The notes beneath the pieces are model-generated. The model saw nothing but the letters and a program-made list of their open reading frames with translations, was not told the origin of the DNA and ran no database searches. The position numbers and the translations under genes are program-made. Below are positions 61,904-64,000 of a stretch of 64,000 nt of DNA, one piece after another. Position 1 is the stretch's first letter. Every line of letters starts with the position of its first letter. This DNA is from Rubrobacter marinus (GTDB lineage: Bacteria > Actinomycetota > Rubrobacteria > Rubrobacterales > Rubrobacteraceae), in assembly GCF_011492965.1 (NCBI RefSeq), contig NZ_CP045121.1, forward strand, positions 186,001-250,000, in the 5' to 3' direction.

Positions 61904-63085
61904 TTAGTACCTGAGCAGGCCGGCGAGACCCTCGAACTCCTGACGGAGGACGTCGGCGGGCTCGTCGGGGACGCGCTCCTTCTCGATGTCCTCGTTGGGG
62001 GTCGCGGCGACCTCGTTGTGGGCGACAAAGTACTCCACGCGGGCGTCGCGCGCGGCGGCGAGGTCCACCAGGACGTCGTTCAGGGGGCGCACGCGGGTCT
62101 CGCGGCCGCAGTACGGGCACTCCTCCCGCGCCACCTCCGTGATGGCCAGCTCGTCGTGGTCGCACCAGCGGATCTCGGCGTCCAGGCCCCACAGGGCGAG
62201 AATCTGATAGACGCGACCCTCCTGGAGGGCCTCCACCGTGTCCTTGATGCCCCGCACGCCGTTCTCGCGGGCCGCGTTCAGGAGCTCCGCCTCCTCCTCG
62301 CGCTCGACGTGCTCGACGACGCCCTCGATCCTCTCGAAGATCTCGCCCAAAGCGGCCCCGGTAGCGAGGTGTTCCTCCGCCACCACCCTGTCCTGCACCT
62401 GCTGCGGGAGGGCTTCCCTGAAGGGCGAGGTCCTCTCCTTGGTCCCGGCGATTATGAGGCGCCGGACGTTGTCCCCGAACACGACCTTCTGCGTGACCTC
62501 GCCGGCCTGCTTGTAGAAGCGGTGCAGGTTGGCGTCCTGCTTGCGCCCGGCCGGGTCCATGTCGCTCGAGCCGCCGCTGACGGGGTACATCCCCGTGGGC
62601 TTGAGATCCACCTCGCGGAAGAACCCGCTCCCGACCGTCTCTCCCCGATCCTCCTCGGGGATGACCGGCGGCGTGGAGACGAAGAAGCGGAACTCCTCGG
62701 CCTCGACGATCGCGACGCCGTAGGGCTCGTGCTCGTCGACCGCGAGGACGAGGGGGGCGACGTGAGGGTCCCCGAAGCGGACGACCTCGGGGAGGTCGAC
62801 CTGCAGGGCGTAGCGCTCGAAGAGCCCGTCCGCGGCGACAAAGAACACGAGCGTCCGCGCGCCGGGCGGCGGCGTCCCGCCCTCGACGTCCTCGCGCACG
62901 GGGCTCGCCACCTCCTCCGGCAGGTCTTCTATGCCCTTGAAGGCGTCCTTGAGGCGGATCTTGTAGGCCTGCCCCTGGTTCGTGTTGTATCGGGGGTTCA
63001 CGCTCAGGTACACCGAGAGCACCGGACCCTCGTGCGCGTCGAGCCGCTCTTTCAGCTTCTTGATCTCCTCGGCCTGCGCAGCCAT
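61904..63085 (-). CDS. baeRF-type protein (eRF1-like fold, bacterial release-factor family)
   Basis: A 393-aa protein of the bacterial/archaeal eRF1-like (baeRF) group. N-terminal domain: VLSVYLSVNPRYNTNQGQAYKIRLKDAFKGI and GARTLVFFVAADGLFERYALQVDLP; a central domain starts EPYGVAIVEAEEFRFFVSTP. The eRF1 domain-3-like C-terminal half contains GDNVRRLIIAGTKERTSPFREALP and a zinc-ribbon-like RWCDHDE with EECPYCGRETRVRPL. No GGQ peptide-release motif is visible, so it may be a peptidyl-tRNA nuclease-like or ribosome-rescue relative. ATG 63085 follows GGAGAGGTGAC. Intact frame. Confidence 0.85.
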   Translation of the reverse strand: MAAQAEEIKKLKERLDAHEGPVLSVYLSVNPRYNTNQGQAYKIRLKDAFKGIEDLPEEVASPVREDVEGGTPPPGARTLVFFVAADGLFERYALQVDLPEVVRFGDPHVAPLVLAVDEHEPYGVAIVEAEEFRFFVSTPPVIPEEDRGETVGSGFFREVDLKPTGMYPVSGGSSDMDPAGRKQDANLHRFYKQAGEVTQKVVFGDNVRRLIIAGTKERTSPFREALPQQVQDRVVAEEHLATGAALGEIFERIEGVVEHVEREEEAELLNAARENGVRGIKDTVEALQEGRVYQILALWGLDAEIRWCDHDELAITEVAREECPYCGRETRVRPLNDVLVDLAAARDARVEYFVAHNEVAATPNEDIEKERVPDEPADVLRQEFEGLAGLLRY

Positions 63086-63425
63086 ATGTCACCTCTCCGA
63101 TCTTGATCTAGAACATCCCCGCGACGCGGCGAAACGTCGGTCCCGCACCACGGGTAACACAAAGGATTAATACCGCCGCGCCGTACCCCCAAAACCTGCG
63201 GGATAGGGTGCCGCGCCGGGGACGGGCCACCGCACGGATGCTCCCGTCCCCCAAGCCGAGCGATACCGCCGTCGCGCGGCACGGCACGGCGGGCGACGGC
63301 TCTAGAAACGGCGCGAACGCAGTCCAGAACGGGGACTTCTGCTCCCGTGCTGTGGCCCCAAGCGTTTTGGGACCGGACGTTCGACGCGCGGCGAAGGGGC
63401 ATCGGGCCGTAGTAGACTCGTCTCC
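63086..63425. other. 340-base spacer between divergent baeRF and SDR genes
   Basis: No gene supported. It contains GGTAACACAAAGG (63153-63165), one of several related GT(A/C/T)AC-type elements in this window's spacers, and an AT-rich patch (ATTAATA, 63166-63172) suitable for a minus-strand -10. Confidence 0.4.
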
Positions 63426-64000
63426 GTGCGCGTTTTGATCTCCGGCTGCGGCTACGTGGGCTCCGCCCTCGGCCTCCTGCTCGCCGCGGAGGGCCACACG
63501 GTCTTCGGCCTGCGCCGCAACACCGCCGCCCTTCCCGCCGGCATTACCCCCGTGCGCGCCGACCTCTCGGAGACCTTGCCGCCGGACGTCCTCCCCCGGG
63601 ACCTCGACGCCGTCGTCTTCGCCGCCTCGCCGGGCGGGTCATCCGACGAGGCTTACCGGACCGCCTACGTGGAAGGTCCCCGACGCGTCCTCTCGGCCCT
63701 CGGGGGACGGGACGTAGGGCGCCTCGTGCTCGTCTCCAGCACGGGCGTCTACGGCCAGAGGGAGGGAGAGTGGGTTGACGAGGGCTCGCCGACGGAGCCG
63801 GGGGGCGTCTCCGGGCGGCGCCTGCTCGAAGGGGAGGGCCAGGTGCTCGGCGGGACCACCCCGGGGGTGGTGCTGAGGCTCGGCGGCATCTACGGGCCGG
63901 GCAGGAACGGCATGATCGAACGCGCTCTGCGCAACCCTCCTCCGGACGACGGCCCGCCCCAGTACACCAACCGCATCCACCGCGACGACTGCGCCGGCGC
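63426..64000 (+). CDS. NAD(P)-dependent epimerase-like SDR (3' end outside window)
   Basis: First ~191 residues of an extended SDR similar to YeeZ-type NAD-dependent epimerase/dehydratases. Start GTG 63426. The dinucleotide motif is VLISGCGYVGSALGLLLAAEGH (GxxGxxG), NAD-ribose region GLRRNTAALPAG, then AVVFAASPGG, VLVSSTGVYGQREGEWVDEGS and LRLGGIYGPGRNGMI. The YxxxK pair is replaced by a segment with Gly-Arg (VSGRRLLEG) in the expected place, as in YeeZ-like members. The frame is open to the window end. Confidence 0.9.
   Translation, partial: MRVLISGCGYVGSALGLLLAAEGHTVFGLRRNTAALPAGITPVRADLSETLPPDVLPRDLDAVVFAASPGGSSDEAYRTAYVEGPRRVLSALGGRDVGRLVLVSSTGVYGQREGEWVDEGSPTEPGGVSGRRLLEGEGQVLGGTTPGVVLRLGGIYGPGRNGMIERALRNPPPDDGPPQYTNRIHRDDCAG

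Noticed and set aside
1..64000. tRNA, rRNA, CRISPR, insertion sequences, prophage or toxin-antitoxin loci
   Set aside because: No T-loop GGTTCGAATCC-type pattern, regularly spaced repeats, transposase or integrase motifs were found by reading; a covariance-model search could still find short RNAs.

Overview
This window looks like ordinary chromosome of a high-GC actinobacterium, most plausibly Rubrobacter or a close relative. The reasons are the very high GC content, many GTG/TTG starts, ClpC, a one-PASTA Ser/Thr kinase, F420-type (LLM) oxidoreductase, MEDS, MHYT and DUF4870 proteins, and a dense mix of MFS pumps. The assignment is by general resemblance only. I see no rRNA, tRNA, CRISPR array, insertion sequence, prophage or replication origin.

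Layout. 1-3400: end of clpC, a DoxX-like membrane protein and a MarR regulator. 3400-10600: an AlkA-like glycosylase, alpha-glucan phosphorylase, a hypothetical protein paired with a membrane-anchored J-domain protein, and a PhoX-type phosphatase. 10800-21900: a secreted RTX-like protein coupled to a pseudo-receiver, two convergent MFS pumps, and a five-gene operon (thioesterase, TetR, thioesterase, quinone oxidoreductase, epoxide hydrolase) diverging from the second pump across a clear promoter and TetR operator. A LarA-like protein, an MFS carrier, a lipoate-ligase-like protein and an EamA exporter follow. 22900-27620: a minus-strand block of secreted and intracellular hydrolases. 27700-36900: a MarR-RND efflux operon with a perfect inverted-repeat operator, an MFS protein, an M14 peptidase, a PASTA kinase and a DUF4870 protein. 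37000-42200: signalling proteins (HD-GYP, MEDS), small hypotheticals and a glutathione S-transferase. 42200-47800: a minus-strand amino-acid and peptide uptake cluster (ABC ATPase, APC permease, M20 peptidase, binding protein, ABC permease). 47850-54000: family-4 uracil-DNA glycosylase, MHYT sensor, a triple-DUF4926 protein, a fused AhbA-AhbB siroheme decarboxylase, TauE and MFS. 54100-64000: HAD dehalogenase, LLM oxidoreductase, a compact phospholipid operon (N-methyltransferase, psd, pssA), FAD oxidoreductase plus DUF4174, DedA, a tiny membrane protein, a baeRF-type protein, and the start of a nucleotide-sugar epimerase-like SDR.

The strongest signal is technical. In 14 of about 66 genes the reading frame breaks at 32 sites, nearly all at short G or C runs. 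Every break is repaired by adding one G or C, and the repaired products are full-length conserved proteins. This is most simply explained by homopolymer under-calling in the assembly, not by pseudogenes or programmed frameshifting. Several apparent gene fusions (methyltransferase-Psd, FAD-DUF4174, a long phosphatase tail) come from this. Genes repaired in this way are annotated over their full reconstructed extent and the break sites are given.

I did not find a convincing new multi-gene system. The best biological leads are the J-domain/hypothetical pair, the triple-DUF4926 protein, the stand-alone fused siroheme decarboxylase, the glycosylase with a changed catalytic position, and several well-formed operators.
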